From NCBI RefSeq assembly GCF_006065315.1, contig NZ_CP040749.1, positions 62,001-126,000 of the forward strand: DNA of 64,000 nt, written 5' to 3'. A model generated the notes under the pieces. That model had not been told where the DNA came from, did not search any database, and saw only the letters and a list, made by a program, of their open reading frames with translations. A program made the position numbers and the translations under genes. Source of the DNA: Aureibaculum algae. Its GTDB lineage: Bacteria; Bacteroidota; Bacteroidia; Flavobacteriales; Flavobacteriaceae. Positions 10,606 through 19,601 of this stretch are shown piece after piece (position 1 is the first letter of the stretch; each line of letters opens with the position of its first letter).

Positions 10606-11982
10606 ATGCAATATAATAAGGTTTTAATAGGGGTATTAATTATCCTTTTTAGTAATAATTTTACCGTTATCGCACAAAAAGATTCGTCTAAACCGAATGT
10701 CATCATATTTTTTACTGATGATCAAGGGTATCAAGATGTTGGTGCTTTTGGCTCTCCTTTAATAAAAACGCCAAACCTAGATAAAATGGCTGATGAGGGT
10801 ATAAAGTTTACTGATTTTTATTCAGCATCTTCTGTTTGTTCTCCATCGCGAGCGGCTCTGCTTACGGGGTCTTATCCACCTCGAGTTGGTGTGCCTAAGG
10901 TGTTATGGCCAAATTTAGATGGGGGATTGTCAAATCAAGAGCTTACTATTGCCGATATGCTTAAAACAAAAGGATATAATACGGCTTGTATTGGAAAATG
11001 GCATCTTGGAGATCAAGCACAATATTTACCAACTACTCAAGGGTTTGATTCTTACTATGGTATTCCTTTTAGTAACGACATGTCTGTGAATCCAAAATCA
11101 AAGGTTTCAGAAGATATCCTCTTTAGAGAAGGTATGACAATTGATAGCCTTCGTGAGCAAAAATGGAGAGGAAGAAAGGTGCCATTAATGAAGCAAGATG
11201 AGGTTATAGAATATCCTGTAGATCAAACAACACTTACAAAACGATACACAGAAAGTGCCATTGACTTTATTACAGAAAATAAAGACAAACCATTTTTCTT
11301 GTATGTAGCTCAAACAATGCCACATATACCGTTGTATGCTTCACCAGATTTTAAAGGTAAAAGTGCTAGAGGTTTGTATGGAGATGTTATTGAAGAAATT
11401 GACTGGAGTATGGGAAGAATATTAGAAACATTAGAAAAACTAAATATTGATGAAAATACATTGGTAATTTTCACTTCAGACAATGGTCCTTGGAATTTAA
11501 AAGATGGACAAGGCGGCAGTGCATCGCCATTGAGAGGTTTTAAATTTGAAACTTACGAAGGTGGCATGCGTGTGCCTATGATTGCCAAATGGAAAGGTAT
11601 AATAAAGGCAGGGGCTGTCACTAAAGAAGTAGCTTCAACAATTGATATATTGCCTACATTGGCTTATTTGACGGGAGCTGAGCTTTCTGAAAAACCAATT
11701 GATGGTAAAAATATATGGAAATTATTATCTGGTAAAAAATCAAAGTCGCCTCATAAAAACAAGGGGTTTTATTATTATTCAGAAACGACACTACAAGCTG
11801 TCAGAAAAGGAGATTGGAAGTTGCGTATTGTTAAGGATAAAGTAGAATTGTTCAACCTAAGAACCGACATTTCAGAAAGTAAAAATGTAGCGTTATCAAA
11901 TCCTAAGATTGTAAAAAAATTACAAAAAATGATGGATAAGTTTGATGCAGATTTAAAAGAAAACCAACATCAGTATAATTAA
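10606..11982 (+). CDS. S1 family sulfatase (arylsulfatase A-like)
   Basis: Secreted sulfatase with a cleavable signal peptide (VIAQ-KD near residue 24) instead of a lipobox, so probably periplasmic. Formylglycine precursor Cys78 lies in SVCSPSRAALLTGSYPPRVG, metal ligands in FFTDDQGYQDVGAFG (35-49), then IGKWHLGD and the TSDNGPWN metal motif. The closing region (GDWKLRIVKDKVELFNLRTD) is typical of arylsulfatase A-like S1 enzymes. Length 458 aa is normal for this compact branch. It is sandwiched between GH95 and GH3 genes with gaps of 10 and 13 bases. Substrate sugar and sulfate position are not predictable by eye. Confidence 0.91.
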   Translation: MQYNKVLIGVLIILFSNNFTVIAQKDSSKPNVIIFFTDDQGYQDVGAFGSPLIKTPNLDKMADEGIKFTDFYSASSVCSPSRAALLTGSYPPRVGVPKVLWPNLDGGLSNQELTIADMLKTKGYNTACIGKWHLGDQAQYLPTTQGFDSYYGIPFSNDMSVNPKSKVSEDILFREGMTIDSLREQKWRGRKVPLMKQDEVIEYPVDQTTLTKRYTESAIDFITENKDKPFFLYVAQTMPHIPLYASPDFKGKSARGLYGDVIEEIDWSMGRILETLEKLNIDENTLVIFTSDNGPWNLKDGQGGSASPLRGFKFETYEGGMRVPMIAKWKGIIKAGAVTKEVASTIDILPTLAYLTGAELSEKPIDGKNIWKLLSGKKSKSPHKNKGFYYYSETTLQAVRKGDWKLRIVKDKVELFNLRTDISESKNVALSNPKIVKKLQKMMDKFDADLKENQHQYN

Positions 11983-11995
11983 AAAATAGCAAAGC

Positions 11996-14680
11996 TTGAA
12001 AAATATAAATCACTTTATAAAAGTTGTAACGGTAATAGTTCTTATTATAAGTTCATTATCTTTTTCTGATAAGAAAAAACCTCCTTATAAAAATTCTAAA
12101 TTATCAGTTGAGGAGCGTGTAAACGACTTACTTAGCAGAATGACGTTAGAAGAAAAGTTCTGGCAAATGTTTATGATTCCAGGCGATTTAAGTATTGGTA
12201 AGGAAAAATTGAAGCATGGTATATTTGGTTTTCAAATATCTTCAAAAGGTAAAAAGGACAATGTAGCAGAACAAATGATGGACTATGGTTCTTCAGGTAG
12301 TGCAGAACAAATGGCTAATGAAATAAATGAAATACAACGATATTTTTTAGAAGAAACCCGTTTAGGCATTCCCATTATTCCTTTTAATGAAGCTTTACAT
12401 GGTTTAGCCCGAGACGGAGCTACAACTTTTCCACAAGCAATAGCCTTAGCTGCAACTTGGGATACTACATTAGTTAGTGATGTTGCTCGTGCCATTACAA
12501 AAGAAACAAAAACACGAGGTATACGTCAAATATTATCACCGGTATTAAATATAGCTCGTGATGTACGTTGGGGGCGGACGGAAGAAACCTATGGAGAAGA
12601 CCCTTATTTAACATCTCAAATGGGATTGTCTTTCATCAGTCAATTTGAAAAAGAAGGGGTCATTACCACACCAAAACATTTTGTTGCCAATGTTGGTGCT
12701 GGTGGAAGAGATAGTTATCCCATTAGTTTTAATGAACGTTTATTAGAAGAAATCTATTTCCCAGCTTTTAAAACTGTTTTTCAAAAAGCAGGGGCAAGGT
12801 CAGTAATGACCTCATATAATTCTTTAGATGGCACGCCATGTACCTCAAATGAATGGTTATTACGTAAAAAATTAAAAGAAGAATGGGGATTTAAAGGTTT
12901 TGTAATTTCAGATGCCGGAGCTACAGGTGGAGCTAATGTATTGCATTTCACAGCGAAAGATTACGCTGGAGCAACCGAAGATGCCGTCGAAGCAGGATTG
13001 GATGTAATGTTTCAAACCAGTTATAATCATTATCCATTATTTTGGGAAGCTTATAAAACGGGAATGGTAGATATTAAAGCTATTGATGAAGCAGTGAGCA
13101 GAATTTTAACGGCTAAGTTTGAATTGGGTTTATTTGAAAATCCATATGTGGACGCTAAAGAAGCGGCCAAATGGAATGGACATAAAAATCATAGAGAATT
13201 AGCAAAAATTGCGGCTTATAAATCAATGGTTTTACTGAAAAATGAAAATGAGATTTTACCGATAAATAAATCAACTAAAAAAGTAGCACTTATTGGCTAT
13301 GATGTAAAAGCAGGACGTTTAGGAGGGTACAGTGGACCGGGAAATAACATTATTTCTATGTATGATGGTGTTGTAAATAAAATAGGCAAGGATCATGTTT
13401 TATATGCTCCCGGAGTGTTATTAAAAGCTGAAAATAACAAGACAATCACTTCAGATTATTTGTTAACAACGGATGAGAAAGGCAACATAAGTAATGGCCT
13501 AAAAGGTGCATATTTTGATAATATTAAATTAAGTGGCACTCCAAAAGTGGAACGTATAGACAAGCAAATTAAGTTTGGATGGACGTTATTTTCACCCCAT
13601 GAAGATTTACCTTACGATTGGTTTTCGGTACGATGGACCGGTAAACTAAAAGCACCAAAAACGGGAGTTTTTAATATCGGAATTGAAGGTAATGATGGCT
13701 ATCGCCTGTATTTAGATGGAAAATTGATTATTGATAATTGGCAAAAACAATCATATAGTACAATTACAAAGTCGTTCTCGTTTGAAGAAGGCAAAGAATA
13801 TGATCTTAAAATTGAGTTTTTTGAATCTGCTGGTAATGCAAAATTCAATCTCGTTTGGGACGCTTTTGTCGAAAATAAATGGAAACAACAAATAGTTGAT
13901 GCCGTTGAAATAGCTAAAAAAAGTGAAGTTGCCGTTGTGGTTGCTGGTATCCATGAAGGAGAATTTCAAGACCGTGCATTATTGGCACTTCCTGGTCATC
14001 AAGAAGAATTAATAAAAGCCGTAGTGGCAACAGGTAAACCAACAGTTGTGGTATTGGTAGGAGGTAGTGCGATTACCATGGCAAATTGGAAACACGATGT
14101 TGATGGTATTCTTATGGCATGGTATTCGGGTGAAAATGGAGGAAATGGATTTGCGGATATCTTATTTGGTGATGAAAACCCTGCAGGACGCTTACCGATA
14201 ACTTTTCCTGTAGATGAGGCACAATGCCCATTGTATTATAACAATAAGCCAACAGGTAGAGGAGATAATTATCATAACCTCACAGGGCAACCTCTATTTC
14301 CTTTTGGTTTCGGATTAAGTTATACGTCTTTCGAATATTCCGATTTAAAGTTTAGCAAAAATAATATACAGCCTGAAGACAGTGTAAATATTACATGTAC
14401 GATAAAGAATGTTGGCAAAACAAATGGAGATGAAGTTGTTCAGTTATACATCCGTGATGAACTCGCTTCTGTAGCACGTCCAATAAAAGAATTGAAAGGC
14501 TTTCAACGTATTTCTATAAAAGCAGGAGAACAGCAAAATGTGACTTTTCAGTTGGGGCCAGAAGAACTATCAATGTTAGATAAAGATTTAAAAAGACTTG
14601 TTGAGTCTGGAGATTTTAGAATTATGATTGGAGCTTCTTCAAAAGATATTCGTCTTAGAGGAATATTAAACGTAAAATAA
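11996..14680 (+). CDS. GH3 beta-glycosidase with PA14 insert, TTG start
   Basis: Second large GH3 of the run. It starts at a TTG, the only in-frame start that gives the clear signal peptide MKNINHFIKVVTVIVLIISS. The catalytic domain contains IPIIPFNEALHGLARDG, RWGRTEETYGEDP, TPKHFVANVGAGGRDS and VISDA with Asp306 as nucleophile. A PA14 domain (roughly residues 500-625) contains FSVRWTGKLKAPKTGVFNIG and YRLYLDGKLIIDNW. It differs from the first GH3 around the active site (FNEALHGLAR instead of WNECLHGVAR), which places it in a beta-glucosidase-like rather than xylosidase-like branch. A C-terminal Fn3-like domain is present. After it comes a 98-base gap before GH30. Confidence 0.89.
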   Translation: MKNINHFIKVVTVIVLIISSLSFSDKKKPPYKNSKLSVEERVNDLLSRMTLEEKFWQMFMIPGDLSIGKEKLKHGIFGFQISSKGKKDNVAEQMMDYGSSGSAEQMANEINEIQRYFLEETRLGIPIIPFNEALHGLARDGATTFPQAIALAATWDTTLVSDVARAITKETKTRGIRQILSPVLNIARDVRWGRTEETYGEDPYLTSQMGLSFISQFEKEGVITTPKHFVANVGAGGRDSYPISFNERLLEEIYFPAFKTVFQKAGARSVMTSYNSLDGTPCTSNEWLLRKKLKEEWGFKGFVISDAGATGGANVLHFTAKDYAGATEDAVEAGLDVMFQTSYNHYPLFWEAYKTGMVDIKAIDEAVSRILTAKFELGLFENPYVDAKEAAKWNGHKNHRELAKIAAYKSMVLLKNENEILPINKSTKKVALIGYDVKAGRLGGYSGPGNNIISMYDGVVNKIGKDHVLYAPGVLLKAENNKTITSDYLLTTDEKGNISNGLKGAYFDNIKLSGTPKVERIDKQIKFGWTLFSPHEDLPYDWFSVRWTGKLKAPKTGVFNIGIEGNDGYRLYLDGKLIIDNWQKQSYSTITKSFSFEEGKEYDLKIEFFESAGNAKFNLVWDAFVENKWKQQIVDAVEIAKKSEVAVVVAGIHEGEFQDRALLALPGHQEELIKAVVATGKPTVVVLVGGSAITMANWKHDVDGILMAWYSGENGGNGFADILFGDENPAGRLPITFPVDEAQCPLYYNNKPTGRGDNYHNLTGQPLFPFGFGLSYTSFEYSDLKFSKNNIQPEDSVNITCTIKNVGKTNGDEVVQLYIRDELASVARPIKELKGFQRISIKAGEQQNVTFQLGPEELSMLDKDLKRLVESGDFRIMIGASSKDIRLRGILNVK

Positions 14681-14778
14681 TTAGTCTTGAAATGAGCCAT
14701 AATATCTAAATAGTAATACTACCAAGATGTTTAATGGCGAATTACATCTGACAATAAAAAAACAATAAAATTAAACAG

Positions 14779-16215
14779 ATGAAAGTATTAAAATTAACCA
14801 TTATTGCCGTTGTACTAACATGTTTTTCATGTAAACAAGAATCTAAAATTCAAGTAGACTGGGTAAGTTCTACAAACGATAAGCTTTGGGAAACCGAAAC
14901 ATATACAGGTATAACCGAAGCAGGTTTACCAAAAATCAATATTAATTTAGATATCACTAAAACACAACAAACTGTTGATGTATTTGGAGGTTGTTTCAAC
15001 GAATTAGGTTGGGAGGCTTTAGGTATGATAACCTCTGTGGAAAAACAGCAAATTTTAAATGATTTGTTTGATTCTATTTCTGGATGTAAATTCAATATTT
15101 GTAGAATGCCAATTGGTGCAAACGATTATGCTGTAAATTGGTATAGCCTTAACGAAACTCCAGAAGATTTTACTATGAAAAACTTCTCTATTGATCGTGA
15201 TAAAAAGCGATTGATTCCATACATAAAAGAGGCTCAAAAAATAAATCCTGAAATTGAAGTTTGGGCGTCACCTTGGTGTCCGCCATCTTGGATGAAACAT
15301 AGTAAACATTATGCTTGTAAAGCGAATCCTGAAGTTAATGATTTGCCCTTAGAATTAAGTTCAACAGAAGAGTTGGTTTCACGCTTTATTATGGAACCAG
15401 AATATTTGGAGGCATATGCACTATACTTTTCAAAATTTGTAAAAGCATATGAAAAAGAAGGAATAGATATCAGTGCGGTTCATGTACAAAACGAACCTAA
15501 TTCAGCTCAGAATTTTCCATCATGCGTATGGAAACCTCAAGATTTAGGAATTTTTATTGCGGATTATTTAGGTCCAAAATTTGAAGCAGAAAATTTAGAT
15601 ACTGACATTTGGTTGGGTACTATTGAGCGTCCACAAATAGAACGTGTAAATGATGTCTTAGAATATAAGAACACTAAAGATTACGTTACAGGTGTTGGTT
15701 TTCAATGGGCAGGTAAAGGAGCCATAAAAGAGGTACATGCTGAGTATCCAGAAATGCAATTGATGCAAACAGAAACGGAGTGTGGTGATGGTTCTAATGA
15801 TTGGAAAGCGGCAGAACATACCTTCGATTTAATGAAACATTATTTTGAAAATGGTGCAAATTCGTATATGTATTGGAATATGGTTTTAGATGAAACTGGA
15901 AAAAGTCAATGGGGTTGGAAACAAAATTCTATGATTTCTATTGATAGTAAAACAAGAGCAATTGTTTACAATCCTGAATTTTATTTAATGAAACATTTAA
16001 GTGCTTTTATTGCACCGGGTTCCCTTAAAATATTGGCAAGTGGAGATACCGATAATTCTATTGTATTTTTTAATGACCAGCGTAATGAAATAAATGTAAT
16101 TACCTATAATAAAGAGGATAGCAAAAGGACATTAAGTTTAAATGTTAATGAGCATATTATAAAAGCAGATCTAGACCCTAAATCATTTAACACATTAACG
16201 GTTAGCTTAAATTAG
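14779..16215 (+). CDS. GH30 glycosidase, lipoprotein
   Basis: Retaining GH30 enzyme; the branch containing glucosylceramidase and beta-1,6-glucanase (GH30_1/GH30_3) fits best. The hydrophobic N-terminus ends in a lipobox (CFSC, Cys18). Seen: FGGCFNELGWEAL near residues 69-81, WASPWCPPSWMK (162-173), the acid/base motif VQNEP (Glu239), the nucleophile region QTETECG (Glu332 or Glu334) and YMYWNMVLDE. A C-terminal beta-sandwich follows. A beta-1,6-glucanase would fit side chains of laminarin handled by the neighbouring opposite-strand PUL; beta-xylosidase, glucosidase or fucosidase activities also exist in the family. The 98-base gap upstream could hold its own promoter, but no consensus was found there. 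Confidence 0.87.
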   Translation: MKVLKLTIIAVVLTCFSCKQESKIQVDWVSSTNDKLWETETYTGITEAGLPKININLDITKTQQTVDVFGGCFNELGWEALGMITSVEKQQILNDLFDSISGCKFNICRMPIGANDYAVNWYSLNETPEDFTMKNFSIDRDKKRLIPYIKEAQKINPEIEVWASPWCPPSWMKHSKHYACKANPEVNDLPLELSSTEELVSRFIMEPEYLEAYALYFSKFVKAYEKEGIDISAVHVQNEPNSAQNFPSCVWKPQDLGIFIADYLGPKFEAENLDTDIWLGTIERPQIERVNDVLEYKNTKDYVTGVGFQWAGKGAIKEVHAEYPEMQLMQTETECGDGSNDWKAAEHTFDLMKHYFENGANSYMYWNMVLDETGKSQWGWKQNSMISIDSKTRAIVYNPEFYLMKHLSAFIAPGSLKILASGDTDNSIVFFNDQRNEINVITYNKEDSKRTLSLNVNEHIIKADLDPKSFNTLTVSLN

Positions 16216-16247
16216 AAGTTTATATATTATATTCTAAAGAGGAAAAT

Positions 16248-18098
16248 ATGAAGATTAAAATACTGTTTGTTTTTTTAGTAGTACTTGCATATTCAAGTGG
16301 TTTAAAAGCACAGAATAATTTTATTCCACAACCAGAATCTGTTGTAATGAAGCAAGGTAATTTCACCTTAACGAATACAACTAAAATTTTTCTTCCTAAG
16401 AAATTTCAAAAAGAATTGAATCCTTATCTGGTAGCAAAATTTGAAGAGGATACAGGGTTAATATTAAAAACAGAATCAAAACACCCTAGAATTAATTCGA
16501 ACTACATTCAATTTCAAATTACAAAAGAGGCATCGGTTAAGAGTGAAGGCTATATTTTAGATATTTCTGATGTGAAAATAATAATTAAAGCGAAAGATTA
16601 CGCAGGCTTTTTTAATGGTTTTCAAACGTTAAGGCAAGCAATACCCTTAGGATTAGCTAAATCGATTGAAATTCCAAATGTAGTTATAAAAGATAATCCT
16701 CGATTTAATTGGCGAGGAGTAATGTTAGATGTTTCTCGTCACTTTCAACCTAAAGCATTTATTTTGAAGCAAATAGATGTACTCTCTTCTTATAAAATAA
16801 ATAAATTTCATTGGCATTTAGTAGATGACCAAGGTTGGAGAATTGAAATAAAAAAATACCCTAACCTAACCAAAAAGGGAGCTTGGAGAGGTGATAGAAC
16901 AGGTATATCATGGTGGTCTCGTAAACCTGCAACCTTCGAAGAACCTAAAACGGTAGGTGGTTTTTATACGCAAGAAGAAATAAAAGAAGTCATTGCTTAT
17001 GCCAAAGCTAGAAATGTTGAAGTGATACCTGAAATAGATGTACCGGGGCATAGCAAGGCGTTAATAGCGTCTTATCCTGAATTATTTTGCTATGACGATG
17101 CCAAAGCCAATTTTGAAGTTGCTGTTGGCGGTAAAGCACCAGATAATGCTTTATGTGCAGGTAAGGAAACAACTTATGAATTTTTAGAAGACGTTATAAA
17201 GGAAGTAGCCGAATTGTTTCCATCAAAATATTTACATATTGGTGGCGATGAGTGTAATAAAACAAACTGGAAAAAATGTCCATATTGTCAAAAAGTAAAG
17301 ACAGAAAATAACTTGAAGGATGAAGAAGAACTACAAAGTCATTTTATTCAGAAAGTTAATAAAATAGTTACAGCTCAAAAGAAAATAATGATTGGTTGGG
17401 ATGAGATTTTGAGTGGAAAAGGTGCCAAAGGTGCTACAATTATGGCTTGGCGTAGAGGTCGTCATTCACCACAATTACAAGCACCAAGAGAAGGTTATCC
17501 AACCATTATGACATCTTATATCTATTCCTATATAAGTCAAGTGCAAGGCCCCTCATTTATGGAGCCTGAAGGTCCAAATGTGGTATTACCGTTATCAAAA
17601 GTGTATAATCATGAACCTATTCCATCAGAATTAACCACAGAAGAAGCCAAAAGAGTTTTGGGAAACGAAACATGCTTATGGGGAGAGTTTACACCAACCG
17701 AAGAACATTGTGAGTATATGCTATATCCGCGTGCTTTGGCAAGTGCAGAAGTTTCATGGAGTCAACCAAAAGTTAAAGATTGGTCGCGTTTTCAATCGGC
17801 ATTAGAAAAGTGGCATTTTAAAAGATTAGAAAGAGCAAAGATAAATGTGGCTAAAAGTATATATAGTGTTTACCCGTCGTATGCTATTGATCAATTACAT
17901 AACGAGGCTATTGTGTATTTACAAACAGAGACTGTTGGTTATGCTATTTATTATACTACAGATGGTAAAGACCCAACGATAAATGCTACGAAATATGAAA
18001 GTGATTTTAAAACAACACCAAGAACACTTTTAAAAGCGGGTTTGTTTAATAATAAAGGTGATTTATTGGGAGAAATTACTGAAGTTAGATTAAAATAA
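16248..18098 (+). CDS. GH20 beta-N-acetylhexosaminidase
   Basis: Exo-beta-N-acetylhexosaminidase that removes terminal GlcNAc or GalNAc by substrate-assisted catalysis. Signal peptide ends near KAQN (residue 22). An N-terminal GH20b domain (about 25-145) precedes the barrel, which shows FHWHLVDDQGWRIEIKKYP (187-205), PEIDVPGHSKA (261-271) and the catalytic pair Asp334-Glu335 in HIGGDEC. A C-terminal chitobiase-type segment (after about 530) contains YAIYYTTDGKDP. Length 616 aa fits the family. A GAGG purine stretch 5 bases upstream of the ATG resembles a Shine-Dalgarno, uncommon in this phylum. A hexosaminidase implies that the target glycan contains amino sugars. Confidence 0.94.
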   Translation: MKIKILFVFLVVLAYSSGLKAQNNFIPQPESVVMKQGNFTLTNTTKIFLPKKFQKELNPYLVAKFEEDTGLILKTESKHPRINSNYIQFQITKEASVKSEGYILDISDVKIIIKAKDYAGFFNGFQTLRQAIPLGLAKSIEIPNVVIKDNPRFNWRGVMLDVSRHFQPKAFILKQIDVLSSYKINKFHWHLVDDQGWRIEIKKYPNLTKKGAWRGDRTGISWWSRKPATFEEPKTVGGFYTQEEIKEVIAYAKARNVEVIPEIDVPGHSKALIASYPELFCYDDAKANFEVAVGGKAPDNALCAGKETTYEFLEDVIKEVAELFPSKYLHIGGDECNKTNWKKCPYCQKVKTENNLKDEEELQSHFIQKVNKIVTAQKKIMIGWDEILSGKGAKGATIMAWRRGRHSPQLQAPREGYPTIMTSYIYSYISQVQGPSFMEPEGPNVVLPLSKVYNHEPIPSELTTEEAKRVLGNETCLWGEFTPTEEHCEYMLYPRALASAEVSWSQPKVKDWSRFQSALEKWHFKRLERAKINVAKSIYSVYPSYAIDQLHNEAIVYLQTETVGYAIYYTTDGKDPTINATKYESDFKTTPRTLLKAGLFNNKGDLLGEITEVRLK

Positions 18099-18101
18099 AA
18101 A

Positions 18102-19571
18102 ATGATGAGAAAATTTAAATTAACTGTTTTATTAATGTTGGTGCTGTCTTCTCTGTCAGCACAAGAAAAGCCCAATATTGTATATATTATTTGCGATGAT
18201 TTAGGCTATGGAGATGTACAGTTTTTAAATCCAGAAAAAGGAAAAATTCTAACTCCTAAAATAGATGCATTTGCAAAAGAGTCGATGTCTTTTACTGATG
18301 CACACTCTGCATCTGCCGTATGCACACCCTCAAGATATGCCATTTTAACGGGGCGTTATGCCTGGAGATCACGACTGCAAGAAGGTGTTTTAAGGGGTGG
18401 TGATGAATTTGAACCTTTAATTGACGAAAATCGTGAGACCGTACCTGCTATGCTAAGAAAAGAAGGTTACACAACCGCGGCCATAGGAAAATGGCATTTA
18501 GGTTTTAGTTTTTTAGATGACGATGGAGAACCTTACAATTTATATGAAGGTAAAAAATTAGTAGATGCTCCTGTTGGAGCAAATGTACCAAACGGCCCTG
18601 TCTCTCGCGGGTTTGATTCTTACGTCGGTTTCCATCATTCCGCCTCTATGAGTACGGTAATTAAAGATGATAAGGTTATAGATCATATGCTACCAGTTAA
18701 AATGTTACAGTTTTTAACCGATAATGCTACAAATTATATTGCTAAAGCTTCCAAAAGTGAAACCCCATTTTTTATGTATTTAGCATTGAACTCTCCACAC
18801 AGTCCAGTGGTGCCATCAGACGCATGGAAGGGTAAAAGCGGAATGGGCGATTATGTTGATTTTGTTATGGAAACGGATGATGCCGTTGGTCGTGTTTTAA
18901 AAGCTTTAGAAGAAAATGGTATTGCAGATAATACTATCGTTTTTTTTACAAGTGATAATGGTTGTTCGTATCCTGTAGCAAAGGGTAAAAAATTAGAAAA
19001 GGAATTTGGACATTATCCAAGTGCTGATTTTCGTGGTTCTAAATCTGATATTTGGGAAGGTGGTCATAGAATACCATTTGTAGTAAGATGGCCAGGAAAA
19101 ATTGAGTCAAATTCTATAAATGATAAATTAATTTGTCAAACAAATTTAATGGCTACTTGTGCTGAAGTTATTGGATTGAAGGTTGCAAAAGATAAGGGCG
19201 TCGATTCTTATAGTATTTTACCAATGCTCAAAAATAAAAAGGCTAAAACTGATTATAATTTAGTTGTACACCATTCTATCAATGGTAAATTTTCTATCCG
19301 AAATAAAAAATGGAAATTAGAATTGACACCAGGCTCTGGGGGATGGACAGATCCAAGAGATCCTAAAGCACGAAAACAAAACCTTCCGGAAATACAATTG
19401 TATAACATGAAAAAGGATAAAGAAGAGACTACCAATGTCTATAAAAAACATCCAAAGTTGGTAAAGAAAATGACAGCGAAGTTAGAAAAAATTGTAAAAA
19501 ACGGAAGAAGCACATCAGGTGAATTGCAACAAAATGACGTGATGGTTGATATTTTTAAAACGGATAAATAG
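18102..19571 (+). CDS. S1 family sulfatase
   Basis: Secreted sulfatase with signal peptide MMRKFKLTVLLMLVLSSLSA. Cys74 in SAVCTPSRYAILTGRYAWRS is the formylglycine precursor; CDDLGYGDVQ (31-40) and SDNGCSYP are metal-binding regions. The block YAWRSRLQEGVLRGGDEFEP after the signature is characteristic of a sulfatase group that includes galactose or N-acetylgalactosamine 6-sulfatases (S1_15-like). This assignment is tentative. It starts 3 bases after the GH20 stop, consistent with joint processing of sulfated hexosamine residues. Length 489 aa is usual. Confidence 0.91.
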   Translation: MMRKFKLTVLLMLVLSSLSAQEKPNIVYIICDDLGYGDVQFLNPEKGKILTPKIDAFAKESMSFTDAHSASAVCTPSRYAILTGRYAWRSRLQEGVLRGGDEFEPLIDENRETVPAMLRKEGYTTAAIGKWHLGFSFLDDDGEPYNLYEGKKLVDAPVGANVPNGPVSRGFDSYVGFHHSASMSTVIKDDKVIDHMLPVKMLQFLTDNATNYIAKASKSETPFFMYLALNSPHSPVVPSDAWKGKSGMGDYVDFVMETDDAVGRVLKALEENGIADNTIVFFTSDNGCSYPVAKGKKLEKEFGHYPSADFRGSKSDIWEGGHRIPFVVRWPGKIESNSINDKLICQTNLMATCAEVIGLKVAKDKGVDSYSILPMLKNKKAKTDYNLVVHHSINGKFSIRNKKWKLELTPGSGGWTDPRDPKARKQNLPEIQLYNMKKDKEETTNVYKKHPKLVKKMTAKLEKIVKNGRSTSGELQQNDVMVDIFKTDK

Positions 19572-19601
19572 TTTTATTAAAAAAGTTTAGAATAAATAGA
19601 T

